Source: Bacteroides sp. (GTDB lineage Bacteria; Bacteroidota; Bacteroidia; Bacteroidales; Bacteroidaceae). From it: a DNA stretch of 56,755 nt. The notes beneath the pieces are model-generated. The model was not told the DNA's origin. It was given only the letters and a program-made list of their open reading frames with translations, and searched no databases. How positions within the stretch are numbered: the stretch's first letter is position 1; the number at the start of each line of letters is the position of its first letter. A program made the translations under genes and the position numbers. The stretch is from the NCBI GenBank assembly GCA_023665805.1, contig JAMPDJ010000021.1, positions 1 through 56,755 on the forward strand. The letters are read 5' to 3'. Positions 44,946-55,804 of the stretch are shown piece after piece.

Positions 44946-45677
44946 ATGGGACAAAAAGTTAATCCTATAAGCAACCGCCTGGGTTTTGTCCGCGGTTGGG
45001 ATTCCAATTGGTTCGGTGGCAAGAACTATGGCGACACGATTTTGGAGGATAGCAAGATTCGCAAATATCTGAATGCTCGTCTTGGTGATGCCAGCATCTC
45101 ACGTATCGTTATAGAGCGCACGCTGAAGATGGTTACCATCACTGTTTGCACTGCCCGTCCGGGTCTGATTATCGGTAAGGGTGGCGAGAAGGTAGACAAG
45201 CTCAAAGAGGAGTTGAAGAAGGTGACCGACAAGGATATCCAAATCAACATTTTCGAGGTTAAGAAGCCTGAATTGGACGCTACCATAGTTGCAAACAGTA
45301 TTGCACGTCAGGTAGAGGGCAAGATTGCTTATCGTCGCGCTATCAAGATGGCTATTGCAAATACAATGCGTGCTGGTGCCGAAGGTATTAAGGTTCTCAT
45401 CAGCGGTCGTCTGAACGGTGCTGAAATCGCACGTTCCGAGATGTTCAAGGAAGGTCGTACTCCTCTGCATACTTTGCGTGCAGATATTGATTTCTGTCAA
45501 GCTGAGGCATTGACTAAGGTTGGCCTTTTGGGCATCAAGGTGTGGATTTGCCGTGGTGAGATTTATGGCAAGAAGGATCTCGCTCCAAACTTTACTCAGA
45601 CCAAGGAGTCTGGTCGTGGTTTCGGTGGCAACGGCGGTGGCAAGAACTTCCGTCGCAAGAGGAACAACAACCGTTAA
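44946..45677 (+). CDS. rpsC: 30S ribosomal protein S3
   Basis: Small-subunit protein at the mRNA entry, 243 residues. The KH domain motif [18 protein letters not shown] and [18 protein letters not shown] are intact. The C-terminal tail is Gly/Arg-rich. Confidence 0.97.
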   Translation: MGQKVNPISNRLGFVRGWDSNWFGGKNYGDTILEDSKIRKYLNARLGDASISRIVIERTLKMVTITVCTARPGLIIGKGGEKVDKLKEELKKVTDKDIQINIFEVKKPELDATIVANSIARQVEGKIAYRRAIKMAIANTMRAGAEGIKVLISGRLNGAEIARSEMFKEGRTPLHTLRADIDFCQAEALTKVGLLGIKVWICRGEIYGKKDLAPNFTQTKESGRGFGGNGGGKNFRRKRNNNR

Positions 45678-45690
45678 TAACTGAATTAAG

Positions 45691-46116
45691 ATGTTACAAC
45701 CAAAAAGAACTAAATACAGAAGGCCACAAAAGAATCACCGCAAGGGTAATGCAATGCGTGGCAATCAGTTGGCATTTGGCAGTTTCGGTATCAAGTCTTT
45801 GGAAACACGCTGGATTACCGCTCGCCAGATTGAGGCAGCCCGTGTGGCAATGACACGTTACATGCAGCGTGAGGGTCAGAGTTGGATTCGCATCTTCCCT
45901 GACAAGCCTATCACTAAGAAACCTGCTGATGTACGTATGGGTAAGGGTAAGGGTGACCCCGTAGGATACGTGTTCCCCATTACCCCCGGACGTATAATTT
46001 TTGAGATTGAGGGTGTAAGTTACGAGATTGCGAAGGAGGCTCTTCGCCTTGCAGCACAGAAGTTGCCCGTGACCACCAAATTTATTGTTAGACGTGATTA
46101 CGACAAAAACGCATAA
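45691..46116 (+). CDS. rplP: 50S ribosomal protein L16
   Basis: Protein of 141 residues near the A-site t[36 protein letters not shown] and [16 protein letters not shown] match the family. Confidence 0.97.
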   Translation: MLQPKRTKYRRPQKNHRKGNAMRGNQLAFGSFGIKSLETRWITARQIEAARVAMTRYMQREGQSWIRIFPDKPITKKPADVRMGKGKGDPVGYVFPITPGRIIFEIEGVSYEIAKEALRLAAQKLPVTTKFIVRRDYDKNA

Positions 46117-46118
46117 TA

Positions 46119-46313
46119 ATGAAGATTGCAGAAATTAACGCGATGAGTGCTTCTGAACTCGCAGAGCGCATTGCCGTAGAGGTAGCCAATTACGAGCAGA
46201 TGAAGTTGAATCATGCTGTGGCTCCTTTGGAAAACAACTCTCAGATTAAGGCTGCTCGTCGTAACATTGCGCGCATGAAGACGGTGCTTCGCCAAAAAGA
46301 GTCAAACAAGTAA
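46119..46313 (+). CDS. rpmC: 50S ribosomal protein L29
   Basis: A 64-residue two-helix protein near the tunnel exit. It follows rplP by 2 bp. The family pattern NPLQIRxxRR appears as ENNSQIKAARRNIARMKTVL. Confidence 0.93.
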   Translation: MKIAEINAMSASELAERIAVEVANYEQMKLNHAVAPLENNSQIKAARRNIARMKTVLRQKESNK

Positions 46314-46329
46314 ATAGGTACTTCAATAT

Positions 46330-46587
46330 ATGGAAGCAAGAAATTTGAGAAAAACTCGTACGGGTGTCGTGGTGAGTGACAAGATGGACAAGACCATCGT
46401 TGTTGCTGCCAAGTTCAAGGAGATGCACCCGATATATGGTAAGTTCGTTGCTAAAACGAAGAAGTACCATGCACATGACGAGAAGAACGATTGCCACAAA
46501 GGTGATACCGTTTTAATTATGGAAACTCGTCCTCTGAGCAAGACCAAGAGATGGAGAGTAGTAGAAATCGTAGAAAGAGCTAAGTAA
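46330..46587 (+). CDS. rpsQ: 30S ribosomal protein S17
   Basis: Primary 16S rRNA-binding protein of 85 residues. [19 protein letters not shown] at the start and [19 protein letters not shown] are typical. Confidence 0.97.
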   Translation: MEARNLRKTRTGVVVSDKMDKTIVVAAKFKEMHPIYGKFVAKTKKYHAHDEKNDCHKGDTVLIMETRPLSKTKRWRVVEIVERAK

Positions 46588-46589
46588 AA

Positions 46590-46955
46590 ATGATACAGGC
46601 AGAATCTAGATTAGTTGTAGCTGACAATAGCGGTGCCAAGGAGGCGAAGTGCATTCGCGTACTTGGTGGTACACGTCGTCGCTACGCTTCTGTAGGTGAT
46701 GTGATTGTGGTTGCTATCCAGAGCGCAATCCCCACCAGTGATGTTAAGAAAGGTGCAGTATCAAAGGCCTTGATAGTACGTACTAAGAAAGAGGTTCGTC
46801 GTGCTGATGGTTCATATATCCGCTTCGATGACAACGCATGTGTGCTGCTGAATAATGCAGGCGACTTGCGTGGCAGTCGTATCTTCGGTCCTGTTGCCCG
46901 TGAACTTCGTGCTGCAAACATGAAGGTCGTGTCCTTGGCACCTGAGGTTCTTTAA
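46590..46955 (+). CDS. rplN: 50S ribosomal protein L14
   Basis: Intersubunit-face protein of 121 residues. [25 protein letters not shown]-like VRTKKEVRR and [13 protein letters not shown] are conserved. It starts 2 bp after rpsQ. Confidence 0.98.
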   Translation: MIQAESRLVVADNSGAKEAKCIRVLGGTRRRYASVGDVIVVAIQSAIPTSDVKKGAVSKALIVRTKKEVRRADGSYIRFDDNACVLLNNAGDLRGSRIFGPVARELRAANMKVVSLAPEVL

Positions 46956-46982
46956 TATTGAAGACGTAAGAAGAACAGTACA

Positions 46983-47300
46983 ATGAGTAAATTACACATT
47001 AAGAAAGGCGACACTGTAATCGTGAACTCTGGCGAGAACAAGGGCCAGAGCGGTAAGGTGTTGAAGGTGTTCGTTAAAGAGCAGCGTGCCATCGTCGAGG
47101 GTGTAAATAAGGTTAAGAAGAGCCAGAAACCTAGTGCCAAGTATCCCCAGGGCGGCATTATAGAGATGGAGGCTCCTATCCACATTTCTAACCTGAACCC
47201 GGTTGACCCCAAGACTGGTAAGGCTACTCGCATTGGTAGAAAACTGAACGCAGACGGCAAATTGGTCCGTTTCGCTAAAAAGAGTGGAGAGGAAATCTAA
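46983..47300 (+). CDS. rplX: 50S ribosomal protein L24
   Basis: Assembly initiator of 105 residues with a KOW motif ([23 protein letters not shown]). [16 protein letters not shown] is conserved. Confidence 0.97.
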   Translation: MSKLHIKKGDTVIVNSGENKGQSGKVLKVFVKEQRAIVEGVNKVKKSQKPSAKYPQGGIIEMEAPIHISNLNPVDPKTGKATRIGRKLNADGKLVRFAKKSGEEI

Positions 47301-47301
47301 C

Positions 47302-47856
47302 ATGGCAAATACAGCAAGCCTCAAGAAGGAATACAATGAGCGTATAGCTCCTGCATTGATGAAGCAGTTCAACTACAGTTCTTCAATGCAGATCCCCGTC
47401 CTGAAGAAGATTGTCATCAATCAGGGTCTGGGTATGGCAACTGCAGATAAGAAGATTATCGAGGTTGCTGTCAAGGAGATTACTGAGATTACTGGCCAAA
47501 AGGCTGTGGCAACTTTCTCTAAGAAGGACGTTGCTCAGTTTAAGCTCCGTAAGAAGATGCCCATCGGTGTCATGGTGACTCTGCGTCGCGAGCGTATGTA
47601 TGAGTTTTTGGAGAAATTGGTTCGTGTGGCTCTGCCCCGTATCCGTGACTTCAAGGGTATTGAAAGCAAGTTCGATGGTCGTGGTAACTATACTTTGGGT
47701 ATCCAAGAGCAGATTATTTTCCCCGAGATTAACATCGATGCAATCGATCGCATTTTGGGTATGAATATCACTTTTGTTACCACTGCCAAGACTGACGAAG
47801 AGGGTTATGCCCTGTTGAAGGAGTTTGGTCTTCCCTTTAAGAACGCTAAAAACTAA
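47302..47856 (+). CDS. rplE: 50S ribosomal protein L5
   Basis: 5S rRNA-binding protein of 184 residues. [37 protein letters not shown] and [15 protein letters not shown] are typical. The ATG at 47302, 1 bp after rplX, is preferred to an in-frame Met inside rplX. Confidence 0.97.
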   Translation: MANTASLKKEYNERIAPALMKQFNYSSSMQIPVLKKIVINQGLGMATADKKIIEVAVKEITEITGQKAVATFSKKDVAQFKLRKKMPIGVMVTLRRERMYEFLEKLVRVALPRIRDFKGIESKFDGRGNYTLGIQEQIIFPEINIDAIDRILGMNITFVTTAKTDEEGYALLKEFGLPFKNAKN

Positions 47857-47865
47857 TATAGAGTT

Positions 47866-48171
47866 ATGGCAAAAGAATCAATGAAGGCACGCGAGGTGAA
47901 GCGCGCTAAGATGGTAGCCAAGTATGCTGAGAAGCGCGCTGCACTGAAGAAGATTATCAACGATCCCACTTCGGATCCTGCTGATGCTTTTGAAGCAGCT
48001 CAGAAGTTGCAGTCTATACCTCGTAACGCTAACCCCATTCGCCTGCACAACCGTTGCAAGATTACAGGTCGTCCTAAGGGCTACATCCGTATGTTTGGTA
48101 TTAGCCGTATACAGTTCCGCGAGATGGCTTCTGTAGGTTTGATTCCAGGAGTGAAGAAGGCTAGTTGGTAA
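47866..48171 (+). CDS. rpsN: 30S ribosomal protein S14
   Basis: Small-subunit protein of 101 residues, long zinc-free type: only one Cys is present, so there is no CxxC zinc site. [26 protein letters not shown] and the ending GVKKASW are typical. Confidence 0.97.
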   Translation: MAKESMKAREVKRAKMVAKYAEKRAALKKIINDPTSDPADAFEAAQKLQSIPRNANPIRLHNRCKITGRPKGYIRMFGISRIQFREMASVGLIPGVKKASW

Positions 48172-48177
48172 ACAAAT

Positions 48178-48246
48178 TTGGCGGGCTTTTATTTAAAAGC
48201 GCGCCAATATACATAGTATTATTTAATATTGTCGGGATGGTCCCGA
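48178..48246 (+). promoter_or_regulatory. Two hairpins between rpsN and rpsH
   Basis: The 96-bp gap holds a 13-bp stem with one mismatch (48178-48190 and 48195-48207, 4-nt loop) and a 6-bp stem TCGGGA/TCCCGA (48232-48237 and 48241-48246). No T run follows, so a protein-binding or processing site is more likely than a terminator. Confidence 0.5.
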
Positions 48247-48267
48247 TTAATTAAACATTAAAAACAA

Positions 48268-48663
48268 ATGACAGATCCAATTGCTGATTATTTGACGCGT
48301 TTGCGTAATGCAATTCAGGCCAAGCATCGTGTTGTTGAGTGCCCTGCGTCAAATTTGAAGAAGGAAATCACCAAGATTCTCTTCGAGAAGGGTTACATCT
48401 TGAACTACAAGTTTGTAGAGGATGGACCTCAGGGTACAATCAAAGTTGCTCTGAAGTATGATGAACAAACTCGCCAGAACGCTATCAAGAAGTTGATACG
48501 TATCTCTACACCTGGTATGCGTAAGTATACAGGATATAAGGATATGCCTAGAGTTATTAACGGACTGGGTATTGCTATCATATCCACATCCAGAGGTGTA
48601 ATGACTAACAAAGAGGCTGCTGAATTGAAGATAGGTGGTGAAGTTCTTTGTTATGTATATTAA
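48268..48663 (+). CDS. rpsH: 30S ribosomal protein S8
   Basis: Central-domain 16S rRNA-binding protein of 131 residues: TDPIADYLTRLRNAIQAKH at the start and GLGIAIISTSRGVMTNKEA near the end. In E. coli it represses the spc operon; the hairpins just upstream could serve such control. Confidence 0.97.
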   Translation: MTDPIADYLTRLRNAIQAKHRVVECPASNLKKEITKILFEKGYILNYKFVEDGPQGTIKVALKYDEQTRQNAIKKLIRISTPGMRKYTGYKDMPRVINGLGIAIISTSRGVMTNKEAAELKIGGEVLCYVY

Positions 48664-48680
48664 ATTAGGAGGATTTAGCA

Positions 48681-49247
48681 ATGTCAAGAATAGGTAAATT
48701 GCCCATTACTATCCCCGCAGGTGTTACCGTTGCTTATAATGAAAACGTTGTAAGCGTAAAAGGTCCTAAGGGCGAGATGAGTCAGGCTATCGATCCCTCT
48801 ATCCTGGTGAAGATTTCTGATTCGGAAGTTGTATTTGAGATTGATGAGGCTGCTGATGTTGACACCAAGCAGAAGCAGGCATTCCATGGTTTGTATCGTT
48901 CTTTGGTACATAATATGGTTGTCGGTGTAAGCGAAGGTTATAAGAAAACCCTTGAACTTGTTGGTGTCGGTTTCCGTGTTAGCAATCAGGGTAACGTGTT
49001 GGAGTTGTCTTTGGGCTTCACTCATAACATTTTCTTCCAGTTGCCTTCTGAGATAAAGGTAGAGACCAAGTCTGAGAGAAACCAGAATCCTCTGATTATC
49101 CTGGAGTCATACGACAAGCAGTTGCTAGGTCAGGTATGCGCAAAAATTCGTTCTTTCCGTAAGCCCGAACCTTATAAGGGTAAGGGTGTCCTCTTTGCTG
49201 GTGAGGTTATCCGCAGAAAGTCTGGTAAGTCAGCAGGTGCAAAGTAA
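48681..49247 (+). CDS. rplF: 50S ribosomal protein L6
   Basis: Large-subunit protein of 188 residues: SRIGKLPITIPAGVTV, VKGPKGEMS and the C-terminal IRSFRKPEPYKGKGVLFAGEV. A clear GGAGG ribosome-binding site (within TTAGGAGGATTT) precedes it, unlike most genes here. Confidence 0.97.
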   Translation: MSRIGKLPITIPAGVTVAYNENVVSVKGPKGEMSQAIDPSILVKISDSEVVFEIDEAADVDTKQKQAFHGLYRSLVHNMVVGVSEGYKKTLELVGVGFRVSNQGNVLELSLGFTHNIFFQLPSEIKVETKSERNQNPLIILESYDKQLLGQVCAKIRSFRKPEPYKGKGVLFAGEVIRRKSGKSAGAK

Positions 49248-49267
49248 ATCTTTAAAACTGTAAGATT

Positions 49268-49609
49268 ATGACAACAAAAATAGAAAGACGAATTAAGATT
49301 AAACATAGAGTTCGTAATAAGATCTCTGGTACGCCTGCACGTCCTCGCATGAGCGTTTTTCGTAGTAACAAGCAGATATACGTTCAGATTATCAATGACT
49401 TGACAGGTACCACTTTGGTCAGTGCAAGTAGTTTGGGTATGGAAGTATGTCCAAAGAAGGAACAAGCAGCCAAGGTAGGCGAGTTAATTGCAAAAAAGGC
49501 TCTTGAGGCTGGTATTACCACTGTGGTATTCGACCGTAACGGTTACTTGTATCACGGAAGAGTGAAGGAAGTGGCTGATGCTGCACGTAACGGAGGACTT
49601 AAATTCTAA
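49268..49609 (+). CDS. rplR: 50S ribosomal protein L18
   Basis: 5S rRNA-binding protein of 113 residues. [29 protein letters not shown] and [20 protein letters not shown] are conserved. Confidence 0.97.
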   Translation: MTTKIERRIKIKHRVRNKISGTPARPRMSVFRSNKQIYVQIINDLTGTTLVSASSLGMEVCPKKEQAAKVGELIAKKALEAGITTVVFDRNGYLYHGRVKEVADAARNGGLKF

Positions 49610-49618
49610 TTAACGATT

Positions 49619-50128
49619 ATGGCAATTAAGAATATCAATATCAATAGCGAGGATTTGAAGGACCGTTTGGTTGCTATCAACCGCGTTACTAAGGTTACCA
49701 AGGGTGGTCGTACTTTCACCTTCAGTGCAATTGTCGTAGTAGGCAACGGTAACGGCGTTATTGGCTGGGGCTTGGGTAAGGCTGGCGAAGTAACAGCTGC
49801 CATTGCCAAAGCTGTAGAGGCTGCCAAGAAGAACCTCGTTCAGGTTTCTGTCCACAATGGTACCGTTCCTCACGAAGCAGCAGCTAAATTCGGTGGTGCC
49901 AATGTTCTTGTCATGCCTGCGAGCCATGGTACCGGCGTGGTTGCTGGTGGTGCTATGCGTGCCGTGCTTGAGAGCGTAGGTATTACTGACTGTTTGGCTA
50001 AGTCCAAGGGTTCGTCTAACCCTCATAATTTGGTAAAGGCCACTATCAATGCTTTGGCAAGTATCCGTGATGCACGTCAGGTAGCACAGAGCCGTGGTAT
50101 CAGTCTGGAAAAAGTATTCCGTGGTTAA
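49619..50128 (+). CDS. rpsE: 30S ribosomal protein S5
   Basis: Fidelity protein of 169 residues: [37 protein letters not shown] and [15 protein letters not shown] [15 protein letters not shown]. Spectinomycin-loop residues look wild type. Confidence 0.97.
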   Translation: MAIKNININSEDLKDRLVAINRVTKVTKGGRTFTFSAIVVVGNGNGVIGWGLGKAGEVTAAIAKAVEAAKKNLVQVSVHNGTVPHEAAAKFGGANVLVMPASHGTGVVAGGAMRAVLESVGITDCLAKSKGSSNPHNLVKATINALASIRDARQVAQSRGISLEKVFRG

Positions 50129-50152
50129 GTAATAATTAAGGAGAAACGTATT

Positions 50153-50329
50153 ATGGCAAATATTAAGGTACAACAAGTCAAGAGCCGTATCCATGCTCCT
50201 AAGCGCCAAAAGGCAACCTTGGATACTATGGGACTGAAGAAGTTGAATCAGATTGTAGAGTTGGAAGATAATGCCAGCAATCGTGGATTGATTCAGACTG
50301 TTCATCACTTGGTGAAGGTTATTGGCTAA
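50153..50329 (+). CDS. rpmD: 50S ribosomal protein L30
   Basis: A 58-residue ribosomal protein between rpsE and rplO, its normal position. Translation gives MANIKVQQVKSRI at the start, with the family's RxPKRQKATLDTMGLKKLN-like segment and the end TVHHLVKVIG. It is preceded by a good AAGGAG ribosome-binding site. Confidence 0.93.
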   Translation: MANIKVQQVKSRIHAPKRQKATLDTMGLKKLNQIVELEDNASNRGLIQTVHHLVKVIG

Positions 50330-50365
50330 TCTCAAGTTTTACTCAATTCAAAAACTGAAAACGTT

Positions 50366-50809
50366 ATGAAGTTAAATACATTGAAGCCCGCTGCGGGCTC
50401 TACTCACAGCGAGCGTCGAATTGGTCGCGGTCCTGGCAGTGGTTTGGGTGGAACTTCTACCCGTGGTCACAAGGGTGCCAAGGCTCGTTCCGGTTACAAG
50501 AAGAAAATCGGTTTCGAGGGTGGTCAGATGCCTTTGCAGCGTCGTTTGCCCAAGTTCGGTTTCAAGAATATCAATCATGTAGAGTATCAGCCGGTAAATC
50601 TGTCTTCTCTGCAGGTAATTGCTGACAAGGGAATCACCACTATTGGTGTAGCCGAGATTATTGCTGCAGGTTATGCCAAGGCAGGTCAATTGGTCAAGGT
50701 ACTTGGCAATGGTACTTTGACTGCCAAGGTCGAGGTTACTGCAAATGCATTCTCCAAGACAGCTGAGGCTGCTATTGTCGCTGCCGGAGGTACTGCCACT
50801 AAATTGTAA
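50366..50809 (+). CDS. rplO: 50S ribosomal protein L15
   Basis: Large-subunit protein of 147 residues with the Gly/Arg-rich start GSTHSERRIGRGPGSGLGGTS and GQMPLQRRLPKFGF. It ends 5 bp before secY. Confidence 0.97.
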   Translation: MKLNTLKPAAGSTHSERRIGRGPGSGLGGTSTRGHKGAKARSGYKKKIGFEGGQMPLQRRLPKFGFKNINHVEYQPVNLSSLQVIADKGITTIGVAEIIAAGYAKAGQLVKVLGNGTLTAKVEVTANAFSKTAEAAIVAAGGTATKL

Positions 50810-50814
50810 ACAGA

Positions 50815-52155
50815 ATGAAAAAGTTTATTGAAACCTTAAAGAACATATGGAGTGTAGAGGACCTGAGAACCAGGATCCTCTTCACCTTGGGTTTAGCTGC
50901 AATTTACCGTTTCGGTTCATTTGTTGTGCTTCCCGGTATCAATCCTGACGCTTTGGCGCAGTTGCATGAGCAGACCAATACTGGCTTGATGTCTCTGTTG
51001 AATATGTTCTCTGGTGGCGCGTTTTCAAATGCATCAGTGTTTGCATTGGGAATCATGCCATATATTTCGGCTTCAATTGTTATTCAACTGTTTGCATTTG
51101 TAGTGCCTCATTTCCAGAAGATGCAACGTGAGGGTGAGAGTGGTCGTAGAAAAATGAACCAATATACTCGATTCTTGACTATTGTGATTCTTCTGATTCA
51201 GGCTCCTTCTTACTTGATTCATCTTCGGATGACTGCTGGTGCTGCATTGAACCCCGAGTTGAATTGGAACTTGTTCATAGTAGCCAGTACCATTATGTTG
51301 ATGGCTGGCAGTATGTTCATCCTTTGGTTGGGTGAACGTATTACGGACAAAGGTATTGGTAATGGTGTGTCATTGATCATCATGCTTGGTATCATTGCTC
51401 GTCTTCCTCAGGCATTCGGTCAGGAATTGCTTGCTCGTTTGAGTAATTTGAATGGCGGTGGCTTGATTATGTTTGCTATGGAGTTGGTCATCCTGATGGT
51501 TGTTATTTGTGCTGCTATCCTGTTGGTGCAGGGTACACGTAAGGTACCTGTACAGTATGCCAAGCGTGTTTACGCTGCTCAACAGATTGGAGGTTCGCGT
51601 CAGTATATCCCCCTCAAGATATTTGCTGCTAATGTTATGCCTATCATTTTTGCGCAAGCTATAATGTTTATTCCTGTAACATTGCTTGGATTTATCAATG
51701 GTGGCGAGAACCCGTCAAGTGCACTTATCGCACTCAGCGATCACACTAGTTTGTGGTACAATATCGTGTTTGCTCTATTGATTATTGCATTTACGTATTT
51801 CTACACGGCGATCACCATGAATCCAGTGCAAATGGCAGAGGATATGAAGCGTAATAATGGTTTCATTCCTGGAGTACGTCCTGGTCACGATACTGCGGAG
51901 TACCTTGATCAAATCATGTCCCATCTCACATTCCCTGGCTCTATCTTCCTGGCACTGATAGCATGTATGCCTGCTTTTGCTGGTTTGCTGAATGTTTCCC
52001 AGGAGTTTGCACAGTTCTTTGGTGGTACGAGTTTGTTGATTTTGGTAGGTGTGGTTCTTGATACATTGCAGCAAATAGAAAGTCATTTGTTGATGAGACA
52101 CTATGACGGTCTGTTGAGCAGTGGTCGTATTCACGGCCGTAACGGTATGGCTTGA
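50815..52155 (+). CDS. secY: Protein translocase subunit SecY
   Basis: Central channel of the Sec translocon, 446 residues with ten membrane helices. SecY motifs include GIMPYISASIVIQL, GIGNGVSLIIMLGI, the cytoplasmic loop GVRPGHDTAEYLDQI and LTFPGSIFL. It is the usual end of the spc ribosomal block. Confidence 0.97.
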   Translation: MKKFIETLKNIWSVEDLRTRILFTLGLAAIYRFGSFVVLPGINPDALAQLHEQTNTGLMSLLNMFSGGAFSNASVFALGIMPYISASIVIQLFAFVVPHFQKMQREGESGRRKMNQYTRFLTIVILLIQAPSYLIHLRMTAGAALNPELNWNLFIVASTIMLMAGSMFILWLGERITDKGIGNGVSLIIMLGIIARLPQAFGQELLARLSNLNGGGLIMFAMELVILMVVICAAILLVQGTRKVPVQYAKRVYAAQQIGGSRQYIPLKIFAANVMPIIFAQAIMFIPVTLLGFINGGENPSSALIALSDHTSLWYNIVFALLIIAFTYFYTAITMNPVQMAEDMKRNNGFIPGVRPGHDTAEYLDQIMSHLTFPGSIFLALIACMPAFAGLLNVSQEFAQFFGGTSLLILVGVVLDTLQQIESHLLMRHYDGLLSSGRIHGRNGMA

Positions 52156-52178
52156 TAATATTTAGGGATTTCTCTAAA

Positions 52179-52970
52179 ATGATATTTCTAAAGACAGAAG
52201 ATGAGATTGATTTGATGCGTGCTGCCAATCGGTTGGTTTCGCAAACACTTGCAGAGGTCGGCAGGCTGATAAAGCCAGGTGTCACTACCAAACAATTGGA
52301 TAAAGTTGCAGAGGAGTTTATACGCGACCATGGTGCAATACCTACTTTCCTGGGTTTCCCGAATCCTTATGGAGGAGATTTCCCGGCAAGTATATGTACT
52401 TCGGTTAACGACCAAGTCGTGCATGGCATTCCTAATGACGAACCTTTAAAGGAGGGTGACATTGTTTCTGTGGATTGCGGAACTCTGTTGGAAGGGTTTA
52501 ACGGTGATTCCTGTTATACATTCAGAGTGGGAGAGGTTTCTGACGAAGTTAACCGTCTGTTGCGTACGACTAAGGAGTCTTTGTATAAGGGCATCGAAGC
52601 CGCATATGCAGGAAAGAGGCTCGGAGATGTAGGCTTTGCTATCCAGAATCATTGTGAGAAACATGGATTCGGAGTCGTAAGGGAATTCGTCGGTCACGGT
52701 ATAGGCCGGGACATGCACGAGGATCCACAGGTGCCCAACTATGGTAAGCCTGGAAATGGTAAGCAGATAAAAAATGGCTTATGTATAGCGATAGAACCAA
52801 TGATAGTTCAGGGTGGCAGGGAAATATGGATGATGCCAGACAAGTGGACTATCAAGACACGTGATGGTGGATGGGCAGCTCATTTCGAGCATACTATAGC
52901 CATCCATTATGGTAAGCCGGAAATCCTTTCTTCATTTGAAGAGATAGAAAAGATAGAGAATCAATACTGA
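52179..52970 (+). CDS. map: Methionine aminopeptidase, type I
   Basis: Removes the N-terminal Met of new proteins. The 263-residue enzyme has the metal ligands: Asp in IVSVDCGT, Asp in FNGDSC, His in [14 protein letters not shown], Glu in IAIEPMI and Glu in AHFEHTIA. It starts 23 bp after secY, its common Bacteroidota position. The frame extends to a TTG at 52152 that overlaps the secY stop and was not chosen. Confidence 0.96.
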   Translation: MIFLKTEDEIDLMRAANRLVSQTLAEVGRLIKPGVTTKQLDKVAEEFIRDHGAIPTFLGFPNPYGGDFPASICTSVNDQVVHGIPNDEPLKEGDIVSVDCGTLLEGFNGDSCYTFRVGEVSDEVNRLLRTTKESLYKGIEAAYAGKRLGDVGFAIQNHCEKHGFGVVREFVGHGIGRDMHEDPQVPNYGKPGNGKQIKNGLCIAIEPMIVQGGREIWMMPDKWTIKTRDGGWAAHFEHTIAIHYGKPEILSSFEEIEKIENQY

Positions 52971-52995
52971 ATTAAGCACGAACTGTAAAGACATA

Positions 52996-53217
52996 ATGGC
53001 AAAGCAGGCAGTTATAGAACAGGATGGTGTAGTGGTAGAAGCCTTGTCAAATGCCAATTTCCGTGTGGAGTTGGATAAAATAGGCGCCCAGATTCTGTGC
53101 ACCATCAGTGGCAAGATGAGAATGCACTACATTAAGATCCTTCCCGGTGATAAGGTCAAAGTGGAGATGAGTCCATACGATTTGACGAAGGGTCGCATCG
53201 TATTTAGATACAAATAA
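52996..53217 (+). CDS. infA: Translation initiation factor IF-1
   Basis: A 73-residue OB-fold protein that blocks the A site during initiation. [60 protein letters not shown] are the classic family segments. Confidence 0.97.
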   Translation: MAKQAVIEQDGVVVEALSNANFRVELDKIGAQILCTISGKMRMHYIKILPGDKVKVEMSPYDLTKGRIVFRYK

Positions 53218-53229
53218 TTGACATTAAAT

Positions 53230-53346
53230 ATGAAAACAAGAGCTTCATTAAAGAAACGTACCCCTGATTGTAAAATTGTCCGTCGCAAGGGTCGTTTGTA
53301 TGTTATTAACAAGAAAAACCCTAAGTTTAAGACACGTCAAGGGTAA
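53230..53346 (+). CDS. rpmJ: 50S ribosomal protein L36
   Basis: A 38-residue protein at its usual site between infA and rpsM. The translation begins [19 protein letters not shown] and ends [10 protein letters not shown]. Only one Cys and no His is present, so it is the zinc-free form. Confidence 0.94.
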   Translation: MKTRASLKKRTPDCKIVRRKGRLYVINKKNPKFKTRQG

Positions 53347-53373
53347 TTTATTGCAAAAAGAATAAGTAAGTAT

Positions 53374-53754
53374 ATGGCAATTAGAATTGTTGGTGTAGAT
53401 TTACCTCAGAATAAGCGAGGTGAAATCGCTTTGACCTATGTTTACGGTATAGGTCGTAGTAGCTCAGCCAAGATTTTGGAGAAGGCTGGTGTCGACAAGG
53501 ACAAGAAAGTATGTGATTGGACCGACGACGAGGCGGGCAAGATTCGTGAGGTGATTGCCGCCGGATACAAGGTTGAAGGTGATCTTCGCAGCGAAATCTC
53601 TCTGAACATCAAGCGACTGATGGATATTGGTTGCTATCGTGGCGTTCGTCATCGTAATGGTCTTCCTGTTCGCGGTCAGAGCACAAAGAACAATGCTCGT
53701 ACGCGCAAGGGTAAGAAGAAGACTGTTGCTAATAAGAAAAAGGCTACTAAATAA
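53374..53754 (+). CDS. rpsM: 30S ribosomal protein S13
   Basis: Head protein of 126 residues contacting the P-site t[28 protein letters not shown] and [22 protein letters not shown] are typical. It starts the alpha block (rpsM-rpsK-rpsD-rpoA-rplQ). Confidence 0.97.
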   Translation: MAIRIVGVDLPQNKRGEIALTYVYGIGRSSSAKILEKAGVDKDKKVCDWTDDEAGKIREVIAAGYKVEGDLRSEISLNIKRLMDIGCYRGVRHRNGLPVRGQSTKNNARTRKGKKKTVANKKKATK

Positions 53755-53762
53755 TAATTGAT

Positions 53763-54152
53763 ATGGCAAAGAAAGCAGTTGCAGTAAAGAAAAGAAATGT
53801 GAAGGTTGACGCATTGGGTCAGCTGCATGTTCACAGTTCCTTCAATAATATCATCGTCTCTTTGGCTAATAGTGAAGGTCAGGTTATTTCATGGTCTTCC
53901 GCCGGCAAGATGGGCTTCCGTGGCAGTAAGAAGAATACTCCCTACGCAGCTCAGATGGCAGCACAGGATTGTGCAAAGATTGCTTACGATTTGGGTCTGC
54001 GCAAGGTAAAGGCATATGTCAAGGGTCCCGGTAACGGTCGTGAATCCGCTATCCGTACCATACACGGTGCCGGTATTGAGGTTATCGAGATTATCGATGT
54101 TACTCCGCTCCCCCACAACGGATGCCGTCCTCCCAAGAGAAGAAGAGTATAA
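53763..54152 (+). CDS. rpsK: 30S ribosomal protein S11
   Basis: Platform protein of 129 residues: [40 protein letters not shown] and the ending [16 protein letters not shown]. Normal length. Confidence 0.98.
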   Translation: MAKKAVAVKKRNVKVDALGQLHVHSSFNNIIVSLANSEGQVISWSSAGKMGFRGSKKNTPYAAQMAAQDCAKIAYDLGLRKVKAYVKGPGNGRESAIRTIHGAGIEVIEIIDVTPLPHNGCRPPKRRRV

Positions 54153-54188
54153 TCCACAATGGACCTAAATAAAAGTAAGTAAAAAACT

Positions 54189-54794
54189 ATGGCAAGATAT
54201 ATTGGACCTAAGTCAAGAATAGACCGCCGTTTTGGCGAGACCATTTTGGGATCTGAGAAAGTACGTTCACGCAGAAACTTTCCTCCTGGTCAGCATGGTA
54301 ACAACCGTCGCCGCAAGACTTCTGAATATGGTGTGATGTTGGCTGAGAAGCAAAAGGCCAAGTACACCTACGGTGTGCTGGAGAAGCAGTTCCGTAATAT
54401 GTTTGAGAAGGCTGCTCGCACCAGCGGTATTACTGGTGAGATTCTGTTGCAGAACCTCGAGTGTCGTCTTGACAATGTAGTATTCCGTTTGGGCATAGCT
54501 CCTACTCGTCGTGCTGCACGTCAGTTGGTCAACCACAAACATATCGTTGTAGACGGTAAGGTAGTTGGCATTGCAAGTTATGCTGTAAAGCCCGGTCAGA
54601 TTGTTGGTGTTCGCGAACGTGCCAAGAATCTTGAGGTTATTGCAGACGCGCTTGCAGGTTTCAACCACAGCAAGTATCCTTGGATTGAGTGGGACGAGGC
54701 TACCAAGTCAGGCAAGTTGCTTCACAAGCCCGAGCGTGCCGATATTCCTGAGAATATCAAGGAGCAGTTAATCGTTGAATTGTACTCTAAATAA
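54189..54794 (+). CDS. rpsD: 30S ribosomal protein S4
   Basis: Assembly initiator and, in E. coli, repressor of the alpha operon; 201 residues. [33 protein letters not shown] and the S4 RNA-binding domain [20 protein letters not shown] are seen. The N-terminus has no zinc-binding Cys set. Confidence 0.97.
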   Translation: MARYIGPKSRIDRRFGETILGSEKVRSRRNFPPGQHGNNRRRKTSEYGVMLAEKQKAKYTYGVLEKQFRNMFEKAARTSGITGEILLQNLECRLDNVVFRLGIAPTRRAARQLVNHKHIVVDGKVVGIASYAVKPGQIVGVRERAKNLEVIADALAGFNHSKYPWIEWDEATKSGKLLHKPERADIPENIKEQLIVELYSK

Positions 54795-54803
54795 TAATTA
54801 AGA

Positions 54804-55796
54804 ATGGCGATATTAGCATTTCAAAAACCTGAGAAGGTAATAATGTTGGAGGCGGACGACAAGTATGGAAAGTTCGAGTTTCGTCCTCTGGAGGGTGGCT
54901 TCGGTACTACCGTAGGTAATGCTTTGCGCCGCATACTTCTTTCTTCACTCGATGGTTTTGCCATCAACACGGTATCAATCCGTGGTGTCGAGCATGAGTT
55001 TGCTACCGTTCCCGGTGTAAAGGAGGATGTCACCAACATTATACTTAACTTGAAGCAGGTCCGCTTCAAGCAATTAGTAGATGAATTCGAGACAGAGAAG
55101 GTTAGCATCAAGGTTGAGGGCAAAACAGAGCTCAAGGCCGGTGATTTTAACAAGTATCTGACTGGATTTGAAGTGTTAAACCCTGACTTAATTATTTGCC
55201 ATCTGGATGCCAAGGCAACGATGCAGATGGAGATTGGTGTAAACAAAGGCCGTGGTTACGTTCCCGCAGAGGAAAATCGTGAGTACTGTACCGATGTAAA
55301 CGTCATTCCCATTGACTCAATATATACTCCTATCAGAAATGTGAAATATGCTGTCGAGAACTATCGCGTAGAGCAGAAGACTGACTACGAGAAACTCGTT
55401 CTGGAAATCACTACTGATGGTTCCATTCACCCGAAGGACGCTTTGAAAGAGGCTGCCAAAATTCTTATCTATCACTTCATGTTGTTCTCTGATGACAAGA
55501 TTACGTTGGACAATTGTGAGGCTGATAGTAACGAGGAATTTGACGAGGAAGTTCTTCACATGCGTCAGTTACTGAGAAACAAGTTGGTAGATATGAATCT
55601 CAGCGTGCGTGCCCTCAACTGTTTGAAGGCTGCCGATGTGGAGACTCTTGGCGACTTGGTTCAGTACAACAAGACTGACCTGTTGAAGTTCCGCAACTTC
55701 GGTAAGAAATCGCTCACCGAGCTTGATGATTTGCTGGAGAGTCTGAATCTGTCGTTTGGAACCGACATCTCAAGATACAAATTAGATAAAGATTAA
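54804..55796 (+). CDS. rpoA: RNA polymerase alpha subunit
   Basis: A 330-residue subunit. The N-terminal assembly domain has [23 protein letters not shown] and [16 protein letters not shown]; the C-terminal domain has [23 protein letters not shown] for contact with activators and UP elements, ending with [21 protein letters not shown]. Confidence 0.98.
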   Translation: MAILAFQKPEKVIMLEADDKYGKFEFRPLEGGFGTTVGNALRRILLSSLDGFAINTVSIRGVEHEFATVPGVKEDVTNIILNLKQVRFKQLVDEFETEKVSIKVEGKTELKAGDFNKYLTGFEVLNPDLIICHLDAKATMQMEIGVNKGRGYVPAEENREYCTDVNVIPIDSIYTPIRNVKYAVENYRVEQKTDYEKLVLEITTDGSIHPKDALKEAAKILIYHFMLFSDDKITLDNCEADSNEEFDEEVLHMRQLLRNKLVDMNLSVRALNCLKAADVETLGDLVQYNKTDLLKFRNFGKKSLTELDDLLESLNLSFGTDISRYKLDKD

Positions 55797-55804
55797 GAAA
55801 ACTT

